From contig CM060734.1 in NCBI GenBank assembly GCA_030704615.1, forward strand, positions 40,688,042-40,752,041: DNA of 64,000 bases, given 5' to 3'. The position numbers were made by a program, and so were the translations under genes. The notes beneath the pieces are model-generated. The model searched no databases. It was given only the letters and a program-made list of their open reading frames with translations, and had not been told where the DNA came from. This DNA is from Takakia lepidozioides. Its lineage: Eukaryota; Streptophyta; Takakiopsida; Takakiales; Takakiaceae. Positions 23,212-34,127 of this stretch are shown here, piece by piece. How positions within the stretch are numbered: position 1 is the stretch's first letter; each line of letters starts with the position of its first letter.

Positions 23212-23918
23212 CCAACAGTCAGTAGCTCAGTTGGATAGTGCACTGAATGCCACCCAGATGATTCTGGCTCAAATGATTCTGGGTAATAGGTCAATAGGGT
23301 GATAGGTCTTCTAAAATGGATAGTGTATGGGTATGGTATTGGTATTAATTCTTTTGATATTGATACTGGCCAGGGTATTGGTACGGTAGTTATGTTGCTG
23401 AGACTTTGTATACAGTACAATTGTCAGACTGTCTTTCAGTTATTTTTCTGCCCAGTCGTGGTAGCCAAGACCAGATTTCCACTTCCCCCGCGAAGAGTCT
23501 GAGCAATTTGTTTAGCCTGCACTGCTTGATACGCCTCAAGTGCTCACTGGAGCTCATATTCATACCCTACTTGTTCATATCCCTACTTATACTGAGCTCC
23601 ATCGTTACTTACAACCCTCAATAATGGTACCGCAGGCAGTATAACAACAGCGACAAAACCAGGCTGGTCTGGTATCGACGAGCAAATCCTTGACTTAATA
23701 TCCACCCCAGTAGCTTATGTAAATGGGTATAATGTTCTTTCATACCAATAGGGTATGGTTCTTCATACCATTACTTATCTTTACTGTATACTCAGGTCTG
23801 ACCATATATACGGATCCAACACTGGTTATTTTCTCCTCTCACTAGCGAGGGGCCTGATTTGTGAGCTGTCGCTCCCAGATGTTTCCCTTACTTTAAGAAA
23901 AATAGAAAAAAAAAAAGA
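23212..23918 (+). mobile_element. Second SINE-like copy, with foreign or diverged interior
   Basis: The head (23212-23280) matches 12664-12740, including the A box TAGCTCAGTTGG at 23223-23234 and a B-box-like GGCTCAAATG. The tail (23846-23918) matches the SINE 3' end GGGCCTGATTTG...GCTGTCGCTCCCAG and runs into an A-rich tract. About 560 bp in between, rich in GGTATTGGTA words, have no counterpart in the first copy. Element G2 is inserted exactly in the A-rich tail. Confidence 0.55.
23915..23918. other. Target site duplication of G2, left
   Basis: AAGA here matches AAGA at 41631-41634 immediately outside the right terminus. The target is an A-rich SINE tail, so a chance match is not excluded for this element alone. 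G3 supports the same boundary rule. Confidence 0.65.
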
Positions 23919-24266
23919 TGTCATGGTTTTGTTTGTGATTAGTTAGAAATAGTTATTTCTAGCTAATTATGACATTATACATTTATAGTTGTATTTTGTT
24001 GGCATTGAGACTTCATTTGGTTCCATGTGCCAAGTGAGATGACGAACCTCATTTGGGACGTGGAGAGGTTATCTCCACGTGAGACGTAGGCAGACTCGTC
24101 TTCTTCTAGTCGAGCCTCTCGAGGCCTCTCTCGCCGCCATAGCTCTAGTACTTGAGATGGAGAGTGGGTAAGGTCGGTATGGTGGAGTCCTTTAGCAAAG
24201 GTGTCATTAGCTTGACTTATATAATGTGATAGAGTGGTTTCTCCTCTTTTCACCATTTCAGTATCA
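23919..24266 (+). repeat. G2 L1 repeat (5' terminal repeat, promoter)
   Basis: 348 bp, starting TGTCATGG and ending GTATCA, matched by L2 at 41197-41544. No S repeat precedes or follows it. It contains TATATAA at 24218-24224, about 45 bp before its 3' end, so transcription probably starts near 24250 and the RNA would lack most of L1. No tRNA-complementary primer site such as TGGTATCAGAGC follows it; the next bases are CTAGAAGAAGACC. Confidence 0.9.
24218..24224 (+). promoter_or_regulatory. TATA box in L1 of G2
   Basis: TATATAA in CTTATATAATG; the same sequence is present in L2. It is placed so that the transcript start would fall close to the 3' end of L. Confidence 0.5.
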
Positions 24267-25079
24267 CTAGAAGAAGACCTACTTACATCTATGAGTGCAA
24301 GGTGTTAGCATAGTTAGCACTTGTGTGTGGAAGAGAGCTTGATAGATAGCTCTTAAGTTACAAGGTATTGCAGGGTTTGCAAGAAGAAAGCCTTGTGGTG
24401 TTTATGTACAAGAGGAGGTCTTCAAGGAGAGCCCATTGAAAAGTTTGAGAGCTTGTGAAGAAGCTTTTGTTCTGCAAGTGTTGCAAGGTTTGAGGAGTTC
24501 AAGAAGAGCTCGGGTGTTAAGGGAGCAAGCGGTGCATGTGTGGAGCATGGTTTCAGCTTGTGGGAGGTAGACATCTGATTTCTCTTGGGGGCAGAATAGT
24601 GTATTTGTAGAGCATGCTTTGAGTTGAGGTTTCAATCCCAAGCTTGGGAAGAGCATGTCTATGGAAGTGACAAGTGCAGGGCTGGATTATGAGCTCTAAG
24701 AGGTGCACTATGGCCATGGAAGGAAGCACTATGAGTGCATGCGATGGCTACAGAGGGTATGCCATAGAAAGCTCAATAACTTGTTCTATGCTTGTTTCAA
24801 TAAGTTCTAAGAGAAAGAGAGCTTGTTGTGTGGCAAATAGCTTGCTCAGGGAGTTAGAGGCATTTTTGGTGGTCTGTTGATGCTCAAGAAACCAAGAACA
24901 ACACCTCTGGTTGCTCCATAGAAGCCATAGCCCGTTACAGCAATCGCAGAGGCAAAGCGACGCAAACCCTAGCTTGGGAACGCTTGGGAACGCTTGGGAA
25001 TTCGATGGAACTTGTGGGAACGTATGGGAACGCGTGGGAACATTGCCCCAAAGTTGGGAGCACCACCATTGTCCCATAG

Positions 25080-25390
25080 GATGAACTATTGAGCCAGTGG
25101 ATGAAAATCGGCACTCTTGGATGAGAATCGGTTGCAGTGGATGAAACTGCGCCAACGGATGATCTATCGCGCTATCGGATGAAAAATTGCGGTGACGGAT
25201 GAAGCTGTGTCAGCGGATGAAATCGTGGCAGCGGATGAAAAATCGCGGCGACGAATGAAATCACGCCAGTGGATGAAATATCGCACCGATGGATGAACTA
25301 TCACAGCAGACGAAGTATCGGACCTGCAGATGAGAAATCACGGTTTTGGATGAAATTTGGTTAGTGACGGATGAAAAATCGATTGACTGT
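25080..25390 (+). repeat. GGATGAAA-type tandem repeat in G2 leader
   Basis: About 15 degenerate units of 20-27 bp built around GCGGATGAAATCGCGGCGAC. Not present in the G1 leader. Confidence 0.8.
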
Positions 25391-25414
25391 GGATATTTTT
25401 GGAGCCTTTTGGGG

Positions 25415-25590
25415 GCTTGTTTGAGGACTATTTGGGGCTATTGAGGCCAATATCTTACAGGTATTGGGGCCGGCTTTGAGGACTATTTGGGGTCTATTGA
25501 GGCCAATATCTTGTAGGTATTGGGGCCTGCTTTGAGGACTATTTGGGGTCTATTGAAGCCAATATCTTGCAGGCTTGTGGAGCCTGCTTA
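25415..25590 (+). repeat. ~56 bp tandem repeat in G2 leader
   Basis: Three units beginning TTTGAGGACTATTTGGGG near 25420, 25475 and 25531, each followed by a GGCCAATATCTTG(T/C)AGG block. Confidence 0.85.
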
Positions 25591-25654
25591 GGGTTGTTTG
25601 AAGGACTATTTGGGGTCCTTTGAGGCAGGCCTGTGGAGCCTTGTGAGGGCTGGT

Positions 25655-25960
25655 TGGAGGACGATTGGAGGTCCTTGGAGGCCCATATTGGGCATGCTTA
25701 TGGAGTTTTCTAAGAGCTCTTTGGGGGGCTATTGGAGGTCCTTGGGGGCAAATACTTGGCAGATTTGAGGAGCTTCTTAAGGGTTGTTGGAAGACTGTTG
25801 GAGGTCCTTGGAAGCCAATACTTGGCAGATTTGAGGAGCTTCTTAAGAGCTGTTGGAGGACTATTGGAGGTCCTTGGAGGCCAATACTTGGCAGATTTGA
25901 GGAGCTTCTTAAGGGCTGTTTGGTGGACTCTTGGAGGCCATATTGGGCAGGCTTGTGGAG
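25655..25960 (+). repeat. 66 bp tandem repeat in G2 leader
   Basis: Units of GGAGGTCCTTGGAGGCCAATA followed by a CAGATTTGAGGAGCTTC block start near 25734, 25799 and 25865, with partial units at both edges. The 66 bp period keeps frames open on both strands. Confidence 0.85.
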
Positions 25961-26760
25961 CCATTGAGGGGGCTGGTTGGAGACCGTGGAGGCCACTAAT
26001 TGGCGGGCGCCTAGGGCCTTTTGGTGGACTGTTTAGAGTCCAAGTTTGCGAACTTCTTGAACCTCGGTGGGTCTATGTTAGGGGCTGATTGAGGGCAGAT
26101 TTCAGAAGTTCATGGCGATAATTTGAGGGCTCTTGAGAGTTATTTGAGAGGTTCTTTAAGGATAGTCTTATCTATTGCTTGAGCAAGAGTGAGTGTGAAG
26201 ATAGGAGGAATAATGGGATGAGAGCATTCTGGGCTTAGAGATTGCTTTAGCTTCCCTTCTCTATAGTCTTCCATCATTCTTGTAGGCCAAAGCTTTTCCG
26301 TAAGCGGAGGCAGAGCTAGTTTGGATAGAGACTTGGCCATCTTGCAGGTTTATTGAAGCCGCAAGGATATCGATTGATTTAAGCTGTGGGAGGTGTTGTT
26401 GTTTGAGTTTCCTGTGTTTGGATCCTCCTCCCACACATGCATGCTTGACTGTGCGCCATGCTAGTTTGGTTTGGGCGCTTGCTTTTATAGGTGGTTGTGC
26501 CGGAAATATTGTGGCCAGCCAATCCTAGAGCGTGCTGTCGGTGATGAGGCTGGGGTGATGACCCGCAGACAATCATTATTTCACTTATGGTGAGGCTGGG
26601 TTGATGACCAGCAGACCATAAGAGTGCCTGCGGTGGATGCAAATGCAGGTGCAGGTTCAGAATATGAACCTAGTATCAGGTTCTGTACCCGGTTACCTTA
26701 TGGAATGGAGGATTAGAGACGAGTTGGTAGCTGGTTTGAGTGTGAGTTTTCATCACGGAG

Positions 26761-27771
26761 GTGCCACCAGTTACTGAGGAGAGTGCCGGTACAAGCACCA
26801 GCGATACTAGTGGGTATACAAGACGAGGTATGTGGTTTAAGCCACCTTCACCTTCAGTGTCTTCTGATGAAGGTTCAGACTCAGAGTTAGGAGGATTCTC
26901 GCCGAGGGTGCAAGCCATTTTCGTGCCATTGTTGTGGGATACGATGGAGGAAATGTATGGAGCTACCAAGGGGCCACGTTGGTACTCGGGAGCTGTGGGC
27001 ACCATCGAGCTTGATGATTTCATACAAGAGTTTGATAGTTGGTGTGATTTGCAGCAGATGCGCAATCCACAACTATTTACGTCTTTTATGGCATGGGAGG
27101 GGCTATTTCAGCACCTTAAGGGGCCGCCTATGGATGACTACCATGAGTTTAGGCGGGGAAATGAGGTGGAGATTGAGGAGTGGCAACAATATTGGTCACC
27201 TGAATATATCTCCATCACTAGAGGCACAAGGGCAGCGGAATTACCAGCAGCTACACCAACATCCCCAACTGCAAGCACTAGTAGTGGGACAAGTAAAGAT
27301 GGAGTTGGGAAATCCACTCAAGCTCCTGCTGCAGCACCAACACCCGTGCCTGCCTTTAACCCAGTTGTGAAGTTCTTCGAGGAGTTGAGGAGAAACTACC
27401 AGGGGATAAGGACGGAGAAATTGCGGAGCTTGCAAGAGTTCCAACGCAAGCCTACTAAGAGTTTGAGAGAGGCTTACACGCGCATGAGGCGATTGATAAA
27501 TGTGACCCAAGGGGTTATGAAAGCTCAAGCAGTCCAATTCTGGTATGAGATATTGGACAAGGAGCTGAGGAGAAGGGTACGGGATGCAACTCTCCTACAA
27601 GTGGCCCAACCCATCTTAGCAAGCGTGTTTTTGCTAGCAGAGCGGATAGAGCTCAATATGGTGGAGGAGCGAATGGTCATGGTGGGGTTTGGTAAGGAGA
27701 TACAACGAAGTGGGGCTCCTAGCCAACAACAACCACTATCCCAACGTGCTCAAGACAACAAGGGGGCTTAG
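26761..27771 (+). CDS. gag: G2 gag, nearly intact capsid region
   Basis: 336 residues, uninterrupted. The N-terminal ~65 residues are acidic and Ser-rich. A conserved domain follows with LLWDTMEEMYGATKG, DDFIQEFDSWCDLQQM and DDYHEFRRG. After a Pro/Thr/Ala-rich linker comes a retrotransposon-gag-like domain with KLRSLQEFQRKPTKSLREAY and FWYEILDKELRRRVRD. This segment is the capsid-type region typical of Ty3/gypsy. It ends at TAG 27769-27771, where G1 has CAG, so the stop is a single transition and the zinc knuckles downstream are cut off. The upstream boundary is uncertain because no G1 frame stays open to confirm the same start. Confidence 0.8.
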   Translation: MPPVTEESAGTSTSDTSGYTRRGMWFKPPSPSVSSDEGSDSELGGFSPRVQAIFVPLLWDTMEEMYGATKGPRWYSGAVGTIELDDFIQEFDSWCDLQQMRNPQLFTSFMAWEGLFQHLKGPPMDDYHEFRRGNEVEIEEWQQYWSPEYISITRGTRAAELPAATPTSPTASTSSGTSKDGVGKSTQAPAAAPTPVPAFNPVVKFFEELRRNYQGIRTEKLRSLQEFQRKPTKSLREAYTRMRRLINVTQGVMKAQAVQFWYEILDKELRRRVRDATLLQVAQPILASVFLLAERIELNMVEERMVMVGFGKEIQRSGAPSQQQPLSQRAQDNKGA

Positions 27772-27774
27772 GTG

Positions 27775-29034
27775 AAGCCCAGGGAAGGACAGAGAGGATC
27801 TCAATTGCAGAGGTAACTTCTTTCATTCTCAGGCCAACAACAGTCGGGTGTGACATGTTGGGATTTTGGAGGACCCCATATTAAGAGAGATTGCCCGGAG
27901 AGAGGCAAAGGGCTGGCACAGGCACAGCCTACACAACTACAGTGTGGGCATTGTGGCAAGTATGGGCATGAAGAGGCCCATTGTTATGACTTGCATCCTG
28001 AGCTACGGCCAGGCCGGGTCCAAGGGAACAATGGTGGCCGAGGACGAGGCAATGTAGTCCAGAGAGGCAGAGGTCGTGGTGGAGGTCGTAATCAAAACCA
28101 AGGAGCACAAGGTCAATGTCAAGGTCATGACCAAGGCATGGTAGATAGGCTTGCCCAGCTAGAGCAACGCCTTGCTGCCATGACCACTACTAATGTGGCG
28201 TCAGCTCCAAGGCCTGAGGTTCAAGCCCCGCCTGCACAACCTCTTATGCCTAAGGAAGACCAGATTGGTATGGGCTTCATGTGTGGAGCCGCACTTGCTG
28301 GACCGTTGCATGTGGACTCTACAGCTGCTGTCACTCGAGCAGCAACGCGTACTCCTGAGCCAAGAGGAGCAGATGTGGATTGTGATCCACAAAGGGGGGA
28401 AGCAAGTCGACAGACAAGGCTTCCACAGTCTTTCACATTGGCTGAGACAGTGCCAACTACGCCATCGATGGTACCCGCTCACCCAAGTGTGTCAGAAGTA
28501 GAGCCACGAGTACCAGTGGGGAGAGTTCGTGTGGCTCAGGAAATGCCAGTGGGTGGTGCTGCAAAGCAGGGTGTAGCCAGTACATTGTTGGGGGCGGCTA
28601 CGGCAGTTTGCCAAGCTCCATTGTTTTCTGCGATGACCATTGCAATGCCGGTGATTCGGCCAGCTACTGTGTTTAGACTAGCAGCTAGACTCTGTGAGAG
28701 TGGTGATGCATCGATACTATCTGCGGGGATAATGGCTAATGTGCAGTGCATGGATATCATGGACTCAAGGGTAAAGACAACCATAGCTGCACCATGGCAA
28801 GCGGCAGCTGCAAGGTTGCAGGAGTTGCCAGCTAGACCAGCCATTGAGCGTAGTATGGTGACTCCTGGGGTAGTCCTGGTGGACAATCAGGATGGTGTGT
28901 TTCAGTTGGGTGGCCCAGCCGGGAGGAGGTATAGGCCACTGCGGGTCTTGTTGGACTCGGGAGCACAGCCATTGATGTTGGGAAGAGTAGCAATTGCAGG
29001 CTTGGGCCTTACAGAGGCGAATTTGGAGCCTTAA
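27775..29034 (+). pseudogene. G2 nucleocapsid, linker and protease
   Basis: From 27850 one long frame (394 residues) holds a damaged first zinc knuckle, CWDFGGPHIKRDC, in which Phe replaces the second Cys. An intact knuckle CGHCGKYGHEEAHC and a Gly/Arg-rich stretch follow. The conserved linker from GMGFMCGAAL comes next, then the aspartic protease with its active-site LLDSGAQPLM near 28950. It ends at TAA 29032-29034, where G1 and G5 have a Cys codon. A frame change separates it from the capsid region near 27800. The linker has no recognised domain. Confidence 0.8.
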
Positions 29035-29119
29035 CCTTTCCAAATTCAAACATCTTTGGGCGGTTCAGAGAAGGCACGAGGGATTACACGTCATGAACTC
29101 TTCATTTGACTGCAGCCGG

Positions 29120-30930
29120 ATCATCCTACGGACGGCTCAGTCATGAGAGCTAAAGTCATTGTTACGGATGCGATGTCTTTTGATGTGCTTGTTGGTGGGG
29201 CGGTGTTATAGCCCATGGGATTCACTCTGGACTTTTGGGAGGAAACGACATCCTATAGGCCGAAATGGCAGTCAGGAGATGGCCGACGTGCACTGCTCCC
29301 AGTGCGGTTTATTGGGAATGTAGCGGTGGATCATAGGAACATGATGCCCACATTGGCTGCATTTTCAGGGGTGGTGGCTTGGGGTGGTGAGCTCTTGGAG
29401 GGCAATAGCCATGCAGATGATAGGCCATCACCTGATGAGGACAAACAATTGGCATACAAGGCTGATTTGCTTCCTCATATGCCTGTGCATATTCCACTAT
29501 GGGGTACGGTTGGGAATTTGCATCGAGTAGTAGACGAGTGTGTGCACCAAGCAGGCCTTTCCATTGATGAGTGAGGGGAGTTCAGTGACATCACCTGGAC
29601 CTCCTGAGTTAGCTCCTTTGGACACGGTGCCCATTACCTGGCAACCACCTGACTCAGGGATTTGTTTGCTAGACCTGTTTGGAGGCATGAGCATTGGGCT
29701 TGCAAGAGTGTTGCAAGCAAGGATTAAAGTACGCAAGTACTTGTATGTGGAGAAGGATGAGATAGCTCGGCGTATTTCTATGCGCCACATCGCCTTGCTC
29801 ACACACCGGTATCATGAGTTGTTGCCTCTCTCAGCAATTCAAGGGTATCAAAAGGCCTTGCCAGCAGACATTACCTTGCTGGGGGCGGATGATTTGGACC
29901 GGTATGGTTCCATTGACTTGGTGATAGCTGGATGGCCTTGCCAAGGACACTCTCCCGCAGGTCATGGGAATGGCTTGCATGATGCACGATCGCATTTGTT
30001 TTGGGAGATGTTGCGAGTGTTGCGGGACTTGCAAACGAGGCAAGTGCAACCTCTAGGCTATATCTTGGAGAATGTTCCTCTTATGGGGGATTTTCATGCC
30101 AGGGTAATGGCCAGTGTGCATTAGGTGCGGTCTTGGATTGGATTGGCGGTGTTATTGGATGCAGCAGCGGTGGGATCACGCGCGCATCGACCTCGATTGT
30201 GGTGGATCAATCTTGCACCACCAGAGCTGCTCAAGAGAGCATACGATTCCATTCAACGGCCACCCAATCTCACGGTTGAAGGCATTTTGGACCAAGGGAG
30301 GCAACCACAGAGAGTGTGACATGATGATCGTCCACCTCTAGCAGTGGTCAATCGAGTGGGGCAGCCACGTGCGGCCTTGCCTACGCTCATGAGTTTTCAC
30401 TCGTCTCATGCTTTCCAAGACAATGGTCGTGGGTTGATTTGGGACAGTGTGCTACAGCAATTGGTGGAGCCCAATGCGGATGAGCCAGAGCGGGCAATGG
30501 GATTTGCCATCGGCACTACAGATGTGTCAGCTATGTCAGAGGCATCACGCCGCCAAGTGTTGGGTCAAGCAATGGATTTAAATTGCTTGACATGGATAAT
30601 TGGCTTGTGCATGGCTGAGCAACGGAGATTGCAAGCATTGATGGCTACTTCTACACTCCCATTGGATGGTGCATCCTCCCTGCCAACCGGGACGGTTAAG
30701 GTAGTGAGTGGGGGCGAGCACAGGATCGTGGGTTGCAAACACCCATGGTAGATGTGGGATGAGATGCGCAAAGAGAGAGTCATTGGATCTCTCAAGCAGC
30801 AGTATGAGGAGTGGGGAGAGCCATGGATTGATGATCAATTGGAGGCCAAGATGGCCAAGGTTTTTGAAGAGGTTGAGAATGTTTCTTGCTCAGAGGATGT
30901 TCTCAAGGTGGCTATGGCGGAGTAAGTGGA
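29120..30930 (+). pseudogene. G2 protease tail and C5-cytosine DNA methyltransferase
   Basis: The protease tail and spacer run to about 29590. The methyltransferase then shows DLFGGMSIGL (motif I), YVEKDE (II), GWPCQGHSPAG (IV, Cys codon 29939-29941), ENVPLMGD (VI), HRPRLWW (VIII) and RRQVLGQAMDLN (X, near 30550). The first catalytic half is intact at 29540-30124. Stops follow at 30122-30124 (CAA to TAG) and 30317-30319. The remaining coding part ends near 30930. G3 is inserted about 100 bp further on, between the methyltransferase and RT regions. Confidence 0.87.
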
Positions 30931-31035
30931 GGCTACGCCACAGTTAGATTGGGTGGACAAGGCCCAAGAGGTTGCTATCTAGCAACCAAAGGATTCGTCT
31001 CCTACTTCCAAGCTTGGTGTACCCAAGGTTGCAGT

Positions 31036-31388
31036 TGTTCAGTTTAAATAAACACAGTGTGAAACTAACTAGAATAAAGCTAGTTATTTGTATTTAACAC
31101 TTGGATTTAGTTCAAGTGTTAAGTCAGGTGTCAAGTTTAGTTTGACACCTGAACCGTCTTATCTTCACGTGAGCGTCAGTCGTGCGGCTCATCTCTCTTG
31201 AGTTGAGCCTGTGCGACCGAGCTCCTTCATGCTTTAGAATCTGAGTGTGCTTATGTAGGGGTATAGGTTGTTGTGGGGTGGAGTCCCCATAGCTTGGGGT
31301 GCCCCTGGCTCGACTATTATCTTAAAGAGTGATGTTGAGGGATTTCATGTTTCTTGTGTGAACAGTGTGTCATTTAGCTTTCTTGTCA
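31036..31388 (+). repeat. G3 L1 repeat
   Basis: 353 bp, ending CTTGTCA and nearly identical to L2 at 37326-37677. No S repeat borders it. The MDAR-like coding sequence begins right after its end. Confidence 0.9.
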
Positions 31389-31700
31389 CTTGAGAGAGAT
31401 GAACAGAGATATGTCAACATAGTGAAACTGAAAGATGGGCGGTCATTGTCTATAGACATTGTGGTAGTGGGCGTAGGCGCGAGACCACTCATAGCCCTTT
31501 TGAAGGAGCAGTTGGCTGTTGAGAAGGGAAGTTTCAAGGTTGATGGGTTTTTCAAAACAAGTGCTCCAGATGTCTATGCCGTTGGTGATGTTGCCACCCT
31601 CCCCCTGAAGCTGTTCGGTGACCTGCGCAGAGTAGAGCACGTTGATCATGCTCGCAAATCAGCTATTCAAGCTGTTCAGGCTATCAAGGCAGCTGAGGAA
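31389..31700 (+). pseudogene. Monodehydroascorbate reductase fragment inside G3
   Basis: About 100 residues match the central-to-C-terminal NAD/FAD region of plant MDAR. They include VKLKDGRSL, DIVVVGVGARPL, the FAD-binding SAPDVYAVGDVATLPLK and the conserved RRVEHVDHARKSA. MDAR regenerates ascorbate from its radical using NAD(P)H. Both the N-terminal half and the C-terminal ~100 residues are missing. The open frame runs on to 31844 but loses similarity after EEGKTI, probably at an old exon boundary. The fragment lies between the L1 repeat and RT, as captured DNA in a retroelement. Confidence 0.8.
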
Positions 31701-31849
31701 GGGAAGACTATTGCTGAAGGTGGGCTGGACCTGCTGTTTGGGTCTAAGAAGAAACACGAGGTTGATGTGAGCCTCACCAATGGCCACGCCAAGTTGACAG
31801 TGGAATGCTGCTGGTTTGGATTCGTGACATTCATTTCCAGGTGACGGGC

Positions 31850-32430
31850 GTGAGAGAGAGAGAGAGATACAGACACTTGTGCTGCGCAGAGCTTGCATGC
31901 CCGTACCTCGCCTCTCCGTCTTGGGGTCGCCTGCTCCTCGCTGCTTTCATGTGATGTAAGGCTCTTATTTCTGTCCAAAATGCGGAGAAGATGAGATTGT
32001 GGTGAAGCCTGATATATCAGATCGAGCAAATTGTGTTTGGTTTGGCCAAGAGCTTGTCTTGATAAGGCAGACTTCAGAAAATTGTGCGCATGTGCTGGCA
32101 AAGATGGCAACTGTAGACCATGCCCAGGGGAAAGCTCTGGATAGAACAGGCCAAGGGTCCAAATTTGAAGATACCTGTACACGTATTGAAAGTAGACCAG
32201 GCCGCCTTCAAATGGACGACTCTTTATCTGAGAATGGTCATGCATATGACAACAGAAAGTTGCATCAACAGGGCTGTTGCCAGTGAGACAGGTGCTTGTG
32301 GAGTAGTTGTCCAGAGCCTCTGTGGGGGTGAATGTATTGGAATGGGACGATGCTGTGCTGCCTAGCTTCCCCAGTTGGGCTTCCGTCAGTTGCTGGTTCA
32401 ACCACCTGCACCCAATACCAGGAACACCTC
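31850..32430. other. Unidentified captured sequence in G3
   Basis: Open frames of 60-95 codons exist on both strands, but none shows a motif I recognise. There is a short GAGA run near 31853-31867. It probably belongs to the same foreign block as its neighbours. Confidence 0.4.
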
Positions 32431-32507
32431 TATCAAGACTCATGGGCGTTCAAAATTGCACTGGCAAGTTTTCTTGAGCAGCATTTGTGGGGTTCTTTCA
32501 ATCTGTC

Positions 32508-32801
32508 CTCCTTTTTCTCTTCCTCCTTGGAGGCAGCTTCTAGTGCAGCCCCACTTCCGGCAGCGGGTGCACTGCTCACAGCCACAGCGCCGCCACCTCC
32601 TGATCCAACATTGATGATGAGGTCATCAACACTTCTCTTCTCCAATAGCTTGGCGAACAGAGCGGGCCAGTAAGACTCCACTTGCACATTGGCGGCCTTC
32701 ACTAGCGTTGCAATCTTGTCGGCAGTGATGGGAATGCCGTCATCATGTAAAATCAGAGCAGCGTAAGTGCAGGCAAGCTCGCTGTGCGCCACGGCAGCCA
32801 T
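32508..32801 (-). pseudogene. RPP1: 60S acidic ribosomal protein P1 fragment inside G3
   Basis: On the minus strand the frame starts [20 protein letters not shown] and continues with [18 protein letters not shown], the usual P1 N-terminal dimerisation region. An Ala/Gly-rich hinge and KEEEKKED follow. The conserved acidic end (DDDMGFSLFD type) is missing: from about 32508 the frame continues into unrelated residues to 32433. P1 forms the ribosomal stalk with P2 and P0. The fragment is opposite in orientation to the MDAR piece, so the two were not captured as one transcript. Confidence 0.82.
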
Positions 32802-33201
32802 CGCTTCTCAACAAGACGTTGCACTCGAGAATCCAGACAAAGAGAATCCAGAGAGCAGGGGCTGCCAAGCGTGTGCCTGCGAAGGAGGATCCCAGCACTG
32901 CAACCTCTATGGGTAGATTGCAATTCCACCATTTCGGGCATTTGTAGGGCACGGTATTTTGACCTTGTTGGGAACCTGCAGTGAATCGCAAAAAAAAACG
33001 TGGGAACAGTTTTTAATGGCGAGAACGTTTTGGTGTTAAAAAAAAAAAACCTTTTGATCTAATTTAAATGATTTAGAGCCTAATTGGTCATAACTTTGTC
33101 AGATGGACTCCGTTTGACTCAGTTTTTGGGGGGATAGCTGCAGAAAGGGGAAATCTACCTATCTAGACCTACCTATGTTTTTGGGACTCTGCTAAAAATC
33201 T

Positions 33202-34050
33202 ATGGAATTTTTAGAGTGTGAGTGTGCCATGAAGATCCACAATTCCGTTTCTAGAACCTGTTCTGGTCTATATGAGAGACAAATCTGTGGATGTCCTCCT
33301 TGTATGGCTGGGGGAAATGAGGACGTAATTGAAGGGCAGGTCTCGTCTCTTAGCCTGTGCACACAAGGGGACAAGATTTATGTTTCCCAAGGAACTCAGA
33401 CTGATTTGAGTGGAGAACAGTTGGACGAGTTGATTGCATACTGGAAGTCAGGCATTAGCAGTAGACAACAAACTGCTGTAGTTGACGTTGAGGGCCTCAA
33501 TATTGCTTTGGACAGTCAGAACTCTGTTGGAGCCAGCAGTTCTGCAGCTGTAAGTGAAATACCAAAATGGGTGAAAGCTAGGCTTGGAACACAGCCAAAG
33601 ACAGCCCCAGGGACCAAGGTGTTCAGCCACAAGGCCGTGGTATATTGGAGCAGAGGAGCAGGAGCTACACAAGTTTGTGCAATCAGACATGGTTGCAGCC
33701 GCACTCTGCACAAGGCAACCATGAGCGGGGGTTCATTAGCAATGACAAGTTTGTTTTGCTTGAGGGAGATGCAGTCATTCGCAACGAGGACACCTGCAAC
33801 CGTCTCAAAGCTTTCGAGTTGAGAGACTGTCAGACCCTACCTTGATTTTCTTTAGCGTTCAGTGAGCGGGAGATAGGGGAGTATTGCTTTGTCTCTACCT
33901 GGCAGAAAGAGGAGGAGGGTTGGTTAAAGCGAGCTACTGTAGCTTGGGACAAGGTTAGTGGTAGGTTTCTGGACATAGATATACCTCCTACACCTTACCA
34001 TCATGCAGAGCGAGGCACTTTGAGAGAAGTCTGGCAGTTGATAGCATAGA
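33202..34050 (+). pseudogene. Unidentified coding-like block inside G3
   Basis: A 206-residue open frame starts at 33202 and contains VSQGTQTDLSGEQLDELIAYW and IPKWVKARLG, in outline. Coding similarity seems to continue in other frames at 33740-33840 (NDKFVLLEGDAVIRNEDTC) and 33860-34050 (YCFVSTWQKEEEGWLKRA), ending at TAG. The composition and residue pattern look like real protein with frame breaks or introns, but I recognise no family. It ends about 80 bp before the RT domain of G3. Confidence 0.35.
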
Positions 34051-34127
34051 TCAGGATTAGATCTTGTTTGGTCGGGCTTCTATTCTTCCCCTCCTTCTCT
34101 TTACTATTTTCATTACTTTGTACTACT

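Larger units (their letters stand above)
24267..26750 (+). other. Long non-coding leader of G2
   Basis: About 2.5 kb between L1 and gag. The first ~500 bp resemble the G1 leader. The middle is built of tandem repeats annotated separately. The last ~600 bp have no repeats. Open frames over the repeats (for example both strands at 25550-26090) follow from a 66 bp period divisible by three and are not taken as genes. Confidence 0.75.

Noticed and set aside
25550-26088. Open frames on both strands with 22-residue repeats
   Set aside because: The 66 bp tandem repeat of the G2 leader is a multiple of three, so frames stay open by arithmetic on both strands.
31676-32443. 255-codon minus-strand open frame opposite the MDAR fragment
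   Set aside because: It overlaps the MDAR coding strand and low-complexity sequence, and no domain is visible; an antisense shadow is more likely.
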